Part shown: piece by piece, positions 1 through 8,394 of the stretch
Numbering within the stretch: the stretch's first letter is position 1
Layout of the letters: each line of letters begins with the position of its first letter
The notes under the pieces: generated by a model
Database searches by the model: none
The model's input: the letters and a program-made list of their open reading frames with translations, nothing else
What the model was told of the DNA's origin: nothing
Made by a program: the position numbers and the translations under genes
Assembly (NCBI GenBank): GCA_944390795.1
Contig: CALXRI010000014.1
Location: forward strand, 1-64,000
Direction of reading: 5' to 3'
DNA from: an uncultured Victivallales bacterium
GTDB taxonomy: Bacteria > Verrucomicrobiota > Lentisphaeria > Victivallales > UBA1829
Length of the DNA stretch: 64,000 nt

Positions 1-67
1 TTGCAACTTGAATCTGAAGTTCTTTTCAACATACCGGCAGAGCCGGTAGTTTTATTGTCCTGAAGGG

Positions 68-103
68 GACAAAAAGACCCCGCATCGTGGAAACGATGCG
101 GGG
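68..103 (-). terminator. Rho-independent terminator of the pseudopilin cassette
   Basis: A perfect 11-bp stem (CCCCGCATCGT at 78-88 against ACGATGCGGGG at 93-103) closes a GGAA loop. Read on the minus strand it is followed by TCTTTTTG. It lies about 90 bases beyond the last gene of the minus-strand cassette. Positions 1-67 and 104-193 hold nothing else I can support. Confidence 0.85.
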
Positions 104-193
104 CAACAACAAAGGAGAGAGTTGTTTATGAAGGCCATATTCGGGATTATGGCTTTCTATCAGGATAAGACAGCGGATTTCCGGAAAAGATCG

Positions 194-874
194 TCACTGA
201 TCCGTATTTTTTTGAGATTTTTTCTCAAGAAGCCTTTTGCGCTGTTCCTCCCGTTCCTTTTTGACGCGTTCGTTGTATTCGCTTCTGCGGCGCCGGATGT
301 TCGCGTTCCGGATTTTCACCAGCTGTTCTGCGGAAAGTCTCGGTTTTCTTTTCTTCAGGAATGCCAGACACGCCGCCTGCTGTTTTTTGAAGGCCTCCAG
401 AGCGGCGGCATATTTCGTCTGATTCTTGTTTCGGTAAGCTTCACTGAATTGCGCGGCAACCGGCTTGAATCCGTTCAGCATGGTTTCAAACGACTTGTAC
501 CAGCGCATCGGAACTCTGGATACTTCCTCCAGATCCGGATTTGCGATCAGAACCTTGTAGGGGAAAAGATATTGTCCCGCATATTGTTCCGTAAACAATG
601 TGGAGGCATCCTTCATGTCTTCCACTTTTTCCGGGAGTTTTTTCTGGAGCAGCTGCTTCAGTATTTTATTGTCCAGAATATTCGAAACATGCTTCGTATC
701 GATGGACGGTTTTCTCGGGTCGAAGCGCAGGCGCGCCATTTCGTCCGTTCTTGTTTTTGCCGCAGCAGCAGAGCGGTCCGTTTTTGTCCGGTCGGAATTC
801 TGGCTTGTCTGAGCGCAGAGGGTGCCGAGCGCGAGAAAGGCGGCGAGAAAGGCGGCAGGATATTTATTCCGCAT
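194..874 (-). CDS. Small secreted protein of unknown function, last gene of the pseudopilin cassette
   Basis: The 226-residue protein begins with a signal peptide (hydrophobic stretch AAFLAAFLALGTLCAQ) and is otherwise hydrophilic. The last 50 residues are an Arg/Lys/Glu-rich helix that looks like a coiled coil. I recognise no family. The start is supported by AGGAG 8-9 bases upstream. The first 11 bases overlap the end of the GspK-like gene, so translation is probably coupled and the product probably serves the same envelope apparatus. A periplasmic accessory factor for the pseudopilins is a guess from position only. Confidence 0.75.
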   Translation of the reverse strand: MRNKYPAAFLAAFLALGTLCAQTSQNSDRTKTDRSAAAAKTRTDEMARLRFDPRKPSIDTKHVSNILDNKILKQLLQKKLPEKVEDMKDASTLFTEQYAGQYLFPYKVLIANPDLEEVSRVPMRWYKSFETMLNGFKPVAAQFSEAYRNKNQTKYAAALEAFKKQQAACLAFLKKRKPRLSAEQLVKIRNANIRRRRSEYNERVKKEREEQRKRLLEKKSQKNTDQ

Positions 875-3800
875 ATTCGTATCTCCTGATTCTCCAGATG
901 CCGTTGTCCTTGTACATGATTACCACGAGTTTCGCCTCTCCTGTAATCTGGTCGGCGCCGTTTGCATATTGCCCCCGCGTTTTTGAGATGGGGAGAATAT
1001 TGTCGCCTCCAAGATTTGTAATGGCATTCGGTATATTATCCAAAGTCGTCCATTGAGGATTGGATTCCGTCTGGCGCGGAGAACGGCGATAGCCGGCGCG
1101 GCGGTAACGTTCCGAATCCTTTCCCCAGAATTTCTGCACTGTGATAGTCCCGGATTCGGGCCCGATGTCCTTGATCGTCTGCGCAAGAATGACGACGTTG
1201 ATCTCATTGGTGGCGTCCGCCTTCGTCAGATTGATGACCTTTCCGATCAGCTGTTCGCGCTCGGCATCGGTGGCGGGGGCGCTGGAGGACGGCTGGAGCA
1301 GCTTGGCGCTGATTTCTCCCAGAAGCGTCTGGACATTGGAATCCTTATGAGTCTGGCCGGCGGCCAGCAGTTCCGCGCGGGTTTTCAGCGGAGTATGGGT
1401 GGATATGGAGGCAATCTTGCAAGGCAGACAGTCGGCTGTGATGGCATCATGCGAGGTCAGCGAATAATTTTCTCCTGCGTTGTAATCGCTGTATGTGGCA
1501 TGCTGACCGACCTTGACATTGGTGAAGAGCGCATGAAGCACGCGGTGAGAGTCGGTATTGAGGTTGACTTTCCCGTAGGAGGCGATTTTTGAAGTGAGCT
1601 TGACCTGATCGAGAATGGCGCCGTCGCCGTCCTTGTATTCCCCGCCTCCGCCGTTCGCCTGTCCGAGCTTGGAATTGGTGGTGTCGGTTTTCGTCAGATT
1701 CAGAGTTTTCCACTTTTCCGCCCTGGATATGGTGCCGAGCTCCCACAGGGACTCCATCGGCGCGTGACGGATGTAGGCTGTGGAAAGACGGTCCGATGCG
1801 GAGGTCGCGGCCGGATTGTCCTTTGTTTCGAGATCCTGTTTGTCGGTATCGGAAGTGTCGGAAGTGTTTTGACATGTCACATTGCTGTTTCTTCCCGCAG
1901 TGCCTGCTCCGCCCTCGTCCGTATAATATCCTGTGTATGCTGCATCCGCATCCAGAACTGTAATTGCCGGACAGGCCCAGTCCGTAGCATAGTGATTGAC
2001 TCGGGGGTCGTCCGTCTGGCAGCTCTGGAAGAAATTTTTCTTCCGGAACCGGAAACTGCTGGTCTCGTATTGCAATTGCAGGGGATATTCGCCTTCTCCC
2101 GTATTGAATTGCAGGGGATATTCGCCTTCTCCCGTATTGAAAACGGCGATATCCCGGGGTTTGTCTCCATATTCAAGAATGATCTTTTTCAATTCGAAAG
2201 TGACGTTCCTGACTTTCAGTTGTCCCTCGAGAGCTCTGACATCCGTTCCCGCGGCGGCTGTCAGGTCGAACGATTCGGATTCCACTGTTTGTGCCGCAAA
2301 CCAGAAAGAATCCTTGGCGGTATAGCCGTTTGTCCATTTCATTGTTGTATCTGCGGTATCGCCGGTAAAAGAGGATTCCAGGGTGATGGCGTCGGTGGTG
2401 GACCATGGTTTCCATGTTCCTGCGGCATTGTATTCCAAAGAGAACTTGCCGAGAGCCTTCAATTTGATATTTTTTTTGGTCGGCAGATAAAACATGTCGA
2501 TCAGTTCCGCACCCGTTCCGATGGTGATGTCGTAACAGCATCTCCATGTCTTTTCCGTCGTGGTTTCCGATTTCGGAGTAACTGTTGCGCCGACGGAGAT
2601 GACCAGTCCGATCTCATTCAGCATGGGATGGCGGCCCACACCCGCGTATTCCGGCGTATTGGCGATCCAGTCGGAAGCGGTATCGCCAGTTAAATTGGTT
2701 ACCGTATCGGAAGATTCCTGACGGCAGTATTGAATGATGTTGGCGGCAATCTGCTGTTTCATCCGGTCGCTTGTCCAGTCTGTCGATGTCGTTGAGGCAT
2801 ATTTCCAGTTGTTCAGCCACGGAATTCCGCCTGTGTCAGGTTCATTTGCATTGGTTTCGGAGGAGGTAACCACCGTTTCGGAATACAGCTTGGCGTCTCT
2901 CAGAAGATCGGAAATGGTAATATTTTCCCATTGGGAGGCTGTGATTGCACCGTCGCTTCCGCGTGTGTAAGGCAGACGTGCACCGAGATTGAAGCGATGA
3001 TGATACTCCTCCTTGTCGATTTTCCCGTTGCCGTTCCGGTCGAGCCAGAACGCTTCCGGATCGGGACTCGAACGGAATTCAAATCTCTCGTTCAGTTTAT
3101 CTTTGTCCGTCTGAGCTGTTACATCAAGCACTTTCGCAAGATCGGCAATGTCGGCGAAACGTCCCAGCTTGTCCAGATATTCCCTGTTACCGGAATCCTC
3201 CGTGGAACGCTCCTTGGCAAGTTCCGTTTTCATCTTACCTTGCCAGCCCTGCAGATCCGTATCGGAAGAGTTGTAATTGACAAAATCAATTTCCGCTTCG
3301 TTTTTCCCTTTGCGAAGCAGTTTTCCGGAGGGCCCGTCCGGTCCGTCCGGGGTTTCATAGTCCGGATCCGGCTTGGGGGGGAATATTTTTTCTCCGAAGT
3401 GAACGGAGGGATCCAGTTTGCCTTTTTCCGCTTTCACGACATAGGCGAACCGTCCGATGATTTCTCCATTGGGGCCCTTGACATACTGCCATGCGGGCAG
3501 TCCCTTGGTGCTGGCCGAGTAGTTGTCCGGGAACGTGTAGAGGTTCACGCCGTCGGAATCGGTATGCAGTTTCCAGAGCCAGTCGTAATCGACAGTGTAC
3601 TGGCTGCCGTGGCCGGTGCCCGTTCCGGGGGAGCTGGGAGACCGCGAATAGATTTTATCAACCGAAATGCCCTTGTCCAGTGCGAAGCGCACACGTTCCA
3701 GGGCGCTTTGCGCCAGCAATTGCGCGGCTGTCCTGTTGGCGGTGTTGTGCGCGACTTTCCGGTTGATCATCGCCGTGGAAGCGAACCCGAGGGCAAGAAC

Positions 3801-3902
3801 CGTCAGAAGTCCCAGAATGCCCAGGGTGAAGATCAGCGCAATGCCGCGCCGGGAATGCGAATGGTTTTTCCCCCGGATGATTTTGCTCAGCCTCATATTC
3901 AT
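864..3902 (-). CDS. Large GspK/Verru_Chthon cassette A-like minor pseudopilin
   Basis: The 1012-residue protein starts with a basic leader (HSRRG) and a hydrophobic helix, GIALIFTLGILGLLTVLALG, as in GspK/PilX minor pseudopilins, followed by the usual amphipathic helix. There is no Glu5, which is typical of GspK. At about 1000 residues it is far longer than GspK (about 330). It matches my memory of the large 'Verru_Chthon cassette protein A' of Verrucomicrobia, and GspI- and GspJ-like genes lie just upstream. A segment near residue 290 (DRNGNGKIDKEEYH) looks like an EF-hand/dockerin calcium loop. Start ATG 3902 has GAGG 7 bases upstream. A perfect 33-bp tandem repeat lies inside (2075-2140). 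Confidence 0.85.
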   Translation of the reverse strand: MNMRLSKIIRGKNHSHSRRGIALIFTLGILGLLTVLALGFASTAMINRKVAHNTANRTAAQLLAQSALERVRFALDKGISVDKIYSRSPSSPGTGTGHGSQYTVDYDWLWKLHTDSDGVNLYTFPDNYSASTKGLPAWQYVKGPNGEIIGRFAYVVKAEKGKLDPSVHFGEKIFPPKPDPDYETPDGPDGPSGKLLRKGKNEAEIDFVNYNSSDTDLQGWQGKMKTELAKERSTEDSGNREYLDKLGRFADIADLAKVLDVTAQTDKDKLNERFEFRSSPDPEAFWLDRNGNGKIDKEEYHHRFNLGARLPYTRGSDGAITASQWENITISDLLRDAKLYSETVVTSSETNANEPDTGGIPWLNNWKYASTTSTDWTSDRMKQQIAANIIQYCRQESSDTVTNLTGDTASDWIANTPEYAGVGRHPMLNEIGLVISVGATVTPKSETTTEKTWRCCYDITIGTGAELIDMFYLPTKKNIKLKALGKFSLEYNAAGTWKPWSTTDAITLESSFTGDTADTTMKWTNGYTAKDSFWFAAQTVESESFDLTAAAGTDVRALEGQLKVRNVTFELKKIILEYGDKPRDIAVFNTGEGEYPLQFNTGEGEYPLQLQYETSSFRFRKKNFFQSCQTDDPRVNHYATDWACPAITVLDADAAYTGYYTDEGGAGTAGRNSNVTCQNTSDTSDTDKQDLETKDNPAATSASDRLSTAYIRHAPMESLWELGTISRAEKWKTLNLTKTDTTNSKLGQANGGGGEYKDGDGAILDQVKLTSKIASYGKVNLNTDSHRVLHALFTNVKVGQHATYSDYNAGENYSLTSHDAITADCLPCKIASISTHTPLKTRAELLAAGQTHKDSNVQTLLGEISAKLLQPSSSAPATDAEREQLIGKVINLTKADATNEINVVILAQTIKDIGPESGTITVQKFWGKDSERYRRAGYRRSPRQTESNPQWTTLDNIPNAITNLGGDNILPISKTRGQYANGADQITGEAKLVVIMYKDNGIWRIRRYEYAE
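2075..2140. repeat. Perfect 33-bp tandem duplication inside the GspK-like gene
   Basis: Positions 2075-2107 and 2108-2140 are identical. The duplication is in frame and repeats 11 residues (FNTGEGEYPLQ twice in the protein). Because the copies are identical it is either very recent or a site of replication slippage. Confidence 0.95.
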
Positions 3903-3911
3903 GAAAACACC

Positions 3912-4871
3912 TCAGTTGTATTGCCCGCGGTCAATTGTGACAACGCGCGTGAAATCCTGTTTGCCGGTATGATAAAGCTGCCAGAGGACTTTTTCCGTTT
4001 CGCTTCCGGTATCGGGGTAGTTCTCTTCCTTGATTGTACTGTATGCCGCAAAGATATTCTGGAGCTTATCCTTGCCGGTGATTGCCTTCATTTTCTCGAA
4101 AGATTCCTGATTCAGCACCGTGAGGGAAATGGAAACCGCATAGGGAATCCGGCCTTTCGTATCCAGGGACGCTGAATCCTCTTCCGGATGAAAGGTCCAG
4201 TCATCGCCGTTTTTGATTATTTCCAGTATCTGCGGCTGCGTGCCGGAAGAGTCGAATTTGTTGTTGTGCAAGGTGAACTTGCATTCCGCAACATTGGAAA
4301 TCAGCTCATTCCAGTCTGCATTGTCCTGGATGGCCTGGTATAACAGCGTGCCTGGTACCGCGTCCGGCGTATTGTTTTCCGTGCACCATGTCGCACTCAT
4401 GGCTTCCGCATCCAGGTCTGTGAGATTTTTTACATAAATCCGGCTGTTGTCGCGATCATAAAAATAGATGACCTCGGTAATTCGGGTAATCCCTTTTTTA
4501 TTGGGGTCGGAAGTCGCTGTGGCTGCTTCCGGGCGGAGCGTGCAGAAGGCGATTATGTCAAACTCTTTGGTTTTGTCCTGCAGCTTTCCTTTGAGAGGAG
4601 ATGACGAGTCCATTATTCCTGCAAGGAAAAAGGTTTTGGGACTGTCGCCGGGCTTCCCGTGCTCGTAATAAAGATTCATCAGGTCTGTTGCAATAAGGTT
4701 CATTGCGATTTTCGCATTTTCATACAGTTCCGTTTTTGCATTGGACGCGGTCCAGATGTTCTGCGCGGAAGAGAAGAACTGCATCAGCGCCAGCATCAGG
4801 ATGGCAAAGACGCCCATGGATACCATCAGTTCCAGAAGGGTGAAACAGCGCTTGATTTTTTTCCGGATCAT
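3912..4871 (-). CDS. GspJ/Verru_Chthon C-like prepilin-type protein
   Basis: The 319-residue protein has a classic type IV prepilin N-terminus: a basic leader, then C|FTLLELMVSMGVFAIL with Glu at +5. The prepilin peptidase would cut before Phe and methylate it. Its size and place beside GspI- and GspK-like genes fit GspJ, the minor pseudopilin that forms a tip trimer with GspI and GspK. I chose ATG 4871 because GAGG lies 6 bases upstream; an in-frame GTG at 4883 has no such site. The next gene starts 9 bases downstream of the stop. Confidence 0.85.
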   Translation of the reverse strand: MIRKKIKRCFTLLELMVSMGVFAILMLALMQFFSSAQNIWTASNAKTELYENAKIAMNLIATDLMNLYYEHGKPGDSPKTFFLAGIMDSSSPLKGKLQDKTKEFDIIAFCTLRPEAATATSDPNKKGITRITEVIYFYDRDNSRIYVKNLTDLDAEAMSATWCTENNTPDAVPGTLLYQAIQDNADWNELISNVAECKFTLHNNKFDSSGTQPQILEIIKNGDDWTFHPEEDSASLDTKGRIPYAVSISLTVLNQESFEKMKAITGKDKLQNIFAAYSTIKEENYPDTGSETEKVLWQLYHTGKQDFTRVVTIDRGQYN

Positions 4872-4879
4872 GTTCCGCC

Positions 4880-5479
4880 TCACGGTGCATTGTCGTTGAA
4901 CAGTTCGATTGTGTAAAGCCTGCGTTCGCGCGCCTCATACGGAGTGCCCGCGGGCCAGCTCAGTTCAAAACAGATGCGGAGCGCCTTGTCTGTGCCGATC
5001 TCCTCGATCGTTTCTCCTTCCGGATTGTAGAAATCCGTAATCTGTTTCCGCCAGACGCACAGATAACCGGTGAATTCCCCCCCTCCGGTTTTCACTCCGA
5101 AAACACCGTTTTCCGTGGTAGTGTACAATCCGCTGAAGCCCTTGATTTCCGTCCATTCTGCAACCGGGTCATAAGTAATTCCTTGCAGATTGGGATTTTC
5201 AAATCCCGAAACCGTATCCTTTAAGATATCTCCATGAAACAGGGGGTAGGAGGTGCTCATGCCGTAGTTGACCCATGAAGTGTTGTCCTGCTTCAGCGAC
5301 GCGGTCAGGTAAGAAACGAACGTATTCACCACATCCGGGGCGTAGTTGTCCGCAATGGCGTTTCTGGTGGAGTCGATTGCGGGGACGAACAGCGCCATGA
5401 TGCTGGCGATTCCGATTCCGACCACGGCGATCGCCAGAGTGAGTTCTATCAGGTTGAATGCGGATCGTTTCGTCTTCAT
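4880..5479 (-). CDS. GspI/PilV (Verru_Chthon B)-like prepilin-type protein, first gene of the cassette
   Basis: The 199-residue protein has a short leader ending in an unusual A|FNLIELTLAIAVVGIGIAS, with Glu5 kept and Ala in place of the usual Gly before the cut. Length and the V/I-rich helix match GspI/PilV and the Verru_Chthon cassette B family. I chose ATG 5479 because GGAG lies 11 bases upstream; a TTG nine bases earlier has no usable site. It is the first gene after a good promoter at 5537-5565. It probably forms the tip complex with the two genes that follow. Confidence 0.8.
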   Translation of the reverse strand: MKTKRSAFNLIELTLAIAVVGIGIASIMALFVPAIDSTRNAIADNYAPDVVNTFVSYLTASLKQDNTSWVNYGMSTSYPLFHGDILKDTVSGFENPNLQGITYDPVAEWTEIKGFSGLYTTTENGVFGVKTGGGEFTGYLCVWRKQITDFYNPEGETIEEIGTDKALRICFELSWPAGTPYEARERRLYTIELFNDNAP

Positions 5480-5536
5480 CGTTCTCAAGACTCCATAATC
5501 AGAATGGTTCTGCGCATGTTTTCCGTATTACCGGGT

Positions 5537-5565
5537 TTTATATCACGTTTTTGCGCCGTTCGCAA
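5537..5565 (-). promoter_or_regulatory. Sigma-70-type promoter of the pseudopilin cassette
   Basis: On the minus strand, TTGCGA (complement of 5560-5565) and TATAAA (complement of 5537-5542) are 17 bases apart, about 50 bases before ATG 5479. Spacing and hexamers fit a housekeeping promoter. Confidence 0.6.
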
Positions 5566-5698
5566 GTCGGAATCGGATTTTTTTTCACTTTTTTCGGCGT
5601 TTTCCCGTCTTCCCCCGCTGTTTTGGACAGGCGGGTTTCTCCGGAAGTTCCCCGCGGGGATGGATTCCTCCCGGACGGTCGCCTCCCGTCCGCGGGAA

Positions 5699-6934
5699 TT
5701 ACAGAAGCGAGGCATCGCGCATCTCCCGCGCGTCAAGCGCCTTGCGGACGTTTTCCACGCCGGGGAAGTTCCGGAACAGGAAACAGCCGTCCGCCGCCCT
5801 GATCCGTTCCTGAAGCGCGTCGTCGCCCCTGACGCAGGCGCGGTCGACGCCGATCAGAAGCGTGCTTTCCGGATCTGACGCAATCTCGTCCAGACGTTCC
5901 GCAATCCGTCCCGCATGCCACGGATGAAAGAGCTCCAGGTCGAATTCCCGGCCCGTCGCGCTGTTGCGGAAGCTGAAATCCGGGAAGATCAGCTGGTTGT
6001 TCTTCATCCTGAGATACGGAACCCGGTCGATGATTTCCCATGTCGTCTCCATTTTCCGGAAGGCGTCGTGAAACATTCTGATCTCCTCGGGAATGTACGC
6101 GCCGAAATTTGCGTAATGGCACTTGAGGGCGCTCGTTTCATCCAGCTTGAGCTTGAGGGAACGTTCCTGCACTTTCACTTCGCTTGCGATCCTCCACCGC
6201 TTCAGGCGGCAGAGCGCGGGAAAGAACGACGCAAGCTGAAGTCCGTACTTCTGGCTGTTCTCCAGAATGGACGCGGGGCCGTCGATTTTCAGGCGGATCC
6301 GCGGAGGAGCGTTTTTCTCCTTTTTCCCGGGGACAAGTTCGGCGCGGCAGAGCAGGCGGAAGAACTTCAGATACTTGAACACCCTCCGCAGTTCCGCCGG
6401 ATCCTCTTCGGCAATCTCCGCCTCCAGTTCGGAACTGGACAGAAGCAGCGACTGGACGAGCGACGTGTTGTAGCGTTCCAGCAGTTCGGAAGGGAAAATC
6501 TTCTTCATGCCGGTCAGACGTTCATTTTCGGGCAGGTCCGCGTAGACGCCCCGGGCGAGAATTTCCTCCCCTTCGATTGCGCGTTCATGAAAAGCCTCGA
6601 TGCTTCCGGGCAGCTCCGCTTCGCGGAAAAGCGCCGCCGTGCGCGTGAAGAGTGCGCGCCGCAATGCCGGATAGTCGCAGTCATCACTGGAGGAATAACT
6701 GCAGCGGTCCTCCAGAATCTTCTGAATGCCCCGGGCGAGTTTCAGATCCCGTTTCGCGTTGACGATCTGCGCGGCCGCGCTTTCGACGTCCGCCCGTTTC
6801 GAGCCGATATTTTCCGTGTAAAGCGCGATCAGCTGCGAAGCGAAGTGCAGAAGCTGCGGATCGCGCGGATCCACGAACGAGGGCCTGGCGATTCCGCCCG
6901 CGGTGCGGCAGCGCAGCAGATCTCTGGTCAGCAT
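5699..6934 (-). CDS. DUF790 / Bax1-like nuclease partner of XPB
   Basis: The 411-residue protein begins MLTRDLLRCR, the usual opening of DUF790 proteins. In archaea this family is Bax1, which binds the XPB helicase and acts as a structure-specific nuclease in a repair-like pair. The C-terminal third (about residues 290-400) has the mixed alpha/beta character of a PD-(D/E)XK-type nuclease: a buried LRMKNNQLIFPDFSF strand with an Asp, then FDLELFHPWHAG with a conserved Glu. ATG 6934 has GGAGGAAATC upstream and is preferred over a longer frame reaching back to 7021. It sits 31 bases downstream of the XPB-like helicase gene, so the two are surely co-transcribed. Confidence 0.85.
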   Translation of the reverse strand: MLTRDLLRCRTAGGIARPSFVDPRDPQLLHFASQLIALYTENIGSKRADVESAAAQIVNAKRDLKLARGIQKILEDRCSYSSSDDCDYPALRRALFTRTAALFREAELPGSIEAFHERAIEGEEILARGVYADLPENERLTGMKKIFPSELLERYNTSLVQSLLLSSSELEAEIAEEDPAELRRVFKYLKFFRLLCRAELVPGKKEKNAPPRIRLKIDGPASILENSQKYGLQLASFFPALCRLKRWRIASEVKVQERSLKLKLDETSALKCHYANFGAYIPEEIRMFHDAFRKMETTWEIIDRVPYLRMKNNQLIFPDFSFRNSATGREFDLELFHPWHAGRIAERLDEIASDPESTLLIGVDRACVRGDDALQERIRAADGCFLFRNFPGVENVRKALDAREMRDASLL

Positions 6935-6965
6935 GAGATTTCCTCCGCGGATTGTTCTGTCCGGT

Positions 6966-8390
6966 TCATGATTCCTCCCGGTCGGGAATGTTTCCGAAAA
7001 TCCGCATCCGGCGCTGTTCATAGGCGCGGTGCTGGCGGCGTCGGTCGCTTACGCGCATTTCCGAAGTCCCTTCGCTGACCAGCTCGTAGAGCACCGCCTG
7101 CTTGCCGGACTGCGCGCGAAGGATGCGCCCGAGCCGCTGGACGTGTTCGCGCGTGCTCCCGCTGCCGGAGACCACGATCCCGATGCTGGCCTCGGGGACG
7201 TCGACGCCTTCGTTCAGCACCTTGCTGGTCAGAAGAACGGGATATTCCCCGCTGCGGAAACGTTCCAGAAACTCCTTGCGTTCGGCGGCTTTTGTCTTGT
7301 GCGTGAGCACCGGCATGCAGAGAATCTCCCCCATGCGGTAGGCGGTGTCGTTGTCCGCCGTGAAGATGAGAATCCGCTCCGTGCGGTTCTCGCGCAGGAT
7401 GTTCCAGACCGCATTGAGCTTCGCACGGCTGCACTGGGCGGTCGCCCGCTGCTTGAGGTAGGCCTTCATCGCCTCGCGCCCGCCGGGCAGACGGGCGGAG
7501 AGCATGATGAAGCGGTTCCAGCCGTCGCGTTCGGAAAAGTCGATCCGGTGGGCCCGGATGAAGTTCGTGTAGGTGCGGCGCGCCGCCGCGTATTCGGCCG
7601 CCTCCTCGTCGGACAGTGCAACGCGGATGCGCCGTGTGACATAGGGGGCCAGAACCTTGCCTTCGAGTTCGTCGATGTGCGCCTGAAAGACGACCGGTCC
7701 GATCAGACGCTCCATGACCTCCATTCCGTCATCCTCGCGTTCCGGCGTCGCCGTGAGCCCGAGCCGGTACGGTGCAATGCACATCGAGGCCGCCATCCGG
7801 TTGACCTGTCCCGGCAGATGATGGCATTCGTCAAAAACCAGAAATCCGAAACGCGCCCCGATGAACTCCATCATCAGAACGGCGGAGTCGTAGGTCGCAA
7901 CCGTGAGGTCCAGAATCTCCCTGCTTCCGCCGCCGAGCATGCCGACCTCCGTCTGAAAAAACGTGCTCAGCACTTTCTGCCACTGAATCATGAGGTCGAT
8001 CGTCGGGACCACGACCAGCGTGGAACGGCGGACGGCCGCGATCGCAAGCACGGCGAAATAGGTTTTCCCCGAGCCGGTCGGCATCACGACCATCCCGCGC
8101 CCCCTGGCTCCGCGCCACGCGTCGAGCGCCTTTTTCTGGTGCGGCATCGGCGTGTGCGGACGGTAGATTTTCAGATCGAGATTCCTGTAGGCGCGCGCAT
8201 TGTCATGCACTTCAATTCCGTTCTCGCAGGCGATCCGCACGATCCCGGCGTAATCGGAGGCCGCGGCGCGGTATGTGTTGACGCGCGGATCCGGAATCGC
8301 GGCTTCCCGGATCGCTTCCGGCAGTTCCGTGCCGTCCCCGGGTTTTACGAGCAGCGTGCCCGCGGAAAATTCCAGCTGTATGCCCTCCAT
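6966..8390 (-). CDS. XPB/Rad25-like superfamily 2 DNA helicase
   Basis: The 474-residue protein has SF2 motifs in order: Walker A MPTGSGKT (about residue 100), motif Ia VVVPTIDL, DECH box VFDECHH (about 180), motif III GLTATPERED, motif V LLTSKVLNEGVD and motif VI QRLGRILR. The order and the DECH box fit the XPB/Rad25 branch of 3'-5' DNA translocases used in nucleotide excision repair. About 90 N-terminal residues form the damage-recognition-like region. The downstream DUF790/Bax1 gene makes XPB the best call. The stop lies 31 bases from the partner's start and the start follows closely on the phosphodiesterase gene stop (8395). Confidence 0.88.
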   Translation of the reverse strand: MEGIQLEFSAGTLLVKPGDGTELPEAIREAAIPDPRVNTYRAAASDYAGIVRIACENGIEVHDNARAYRNLDLKIYRPHTPMPHQKKALDAWRGARGRGMVVMPTGSGKTYFAVLAIAAVRRSTLVVVPTIDLMIQWQKVLSTFFQTEVGMLGGGSREILDLTVATYDSAVLMMEFIGARFGFLVFDECHHLPGQVNRMAASMCIAPYRLGLTATPEREDDGMEVMERLIGPVVFQAHIDELEGKVLAPYVTRRIRVALSDEEAAEYAAARRTYTNFIRAHRIDFSERDGWNRFIMLSARLPGGREAMKAYLKQRATAQCSRAKLNAVWNILRENRTERILIFTADNDTAYRMGEILCMPVLTHKTKAAERKEFLERFRSGEYPVLLTSKVLNEGVDVPEASIGIVVSGSGSTREHVQRLGRILRAQSGKQAVLYELVSEGTSEMRVSDRRRQHRAYEQRRMRIFGNIPDREES

Positions 8391-8394
8391 CGTT

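Noticed and set aside
122-889. Plus-strand frame with a good AAGGAG site before ATG 128
   Set aside because: It lies opposite the secreted protein gene, which has its own ribosome site, signal peptide and terminator. The ribosome-like sequence falls near the terminator and is probably chance.
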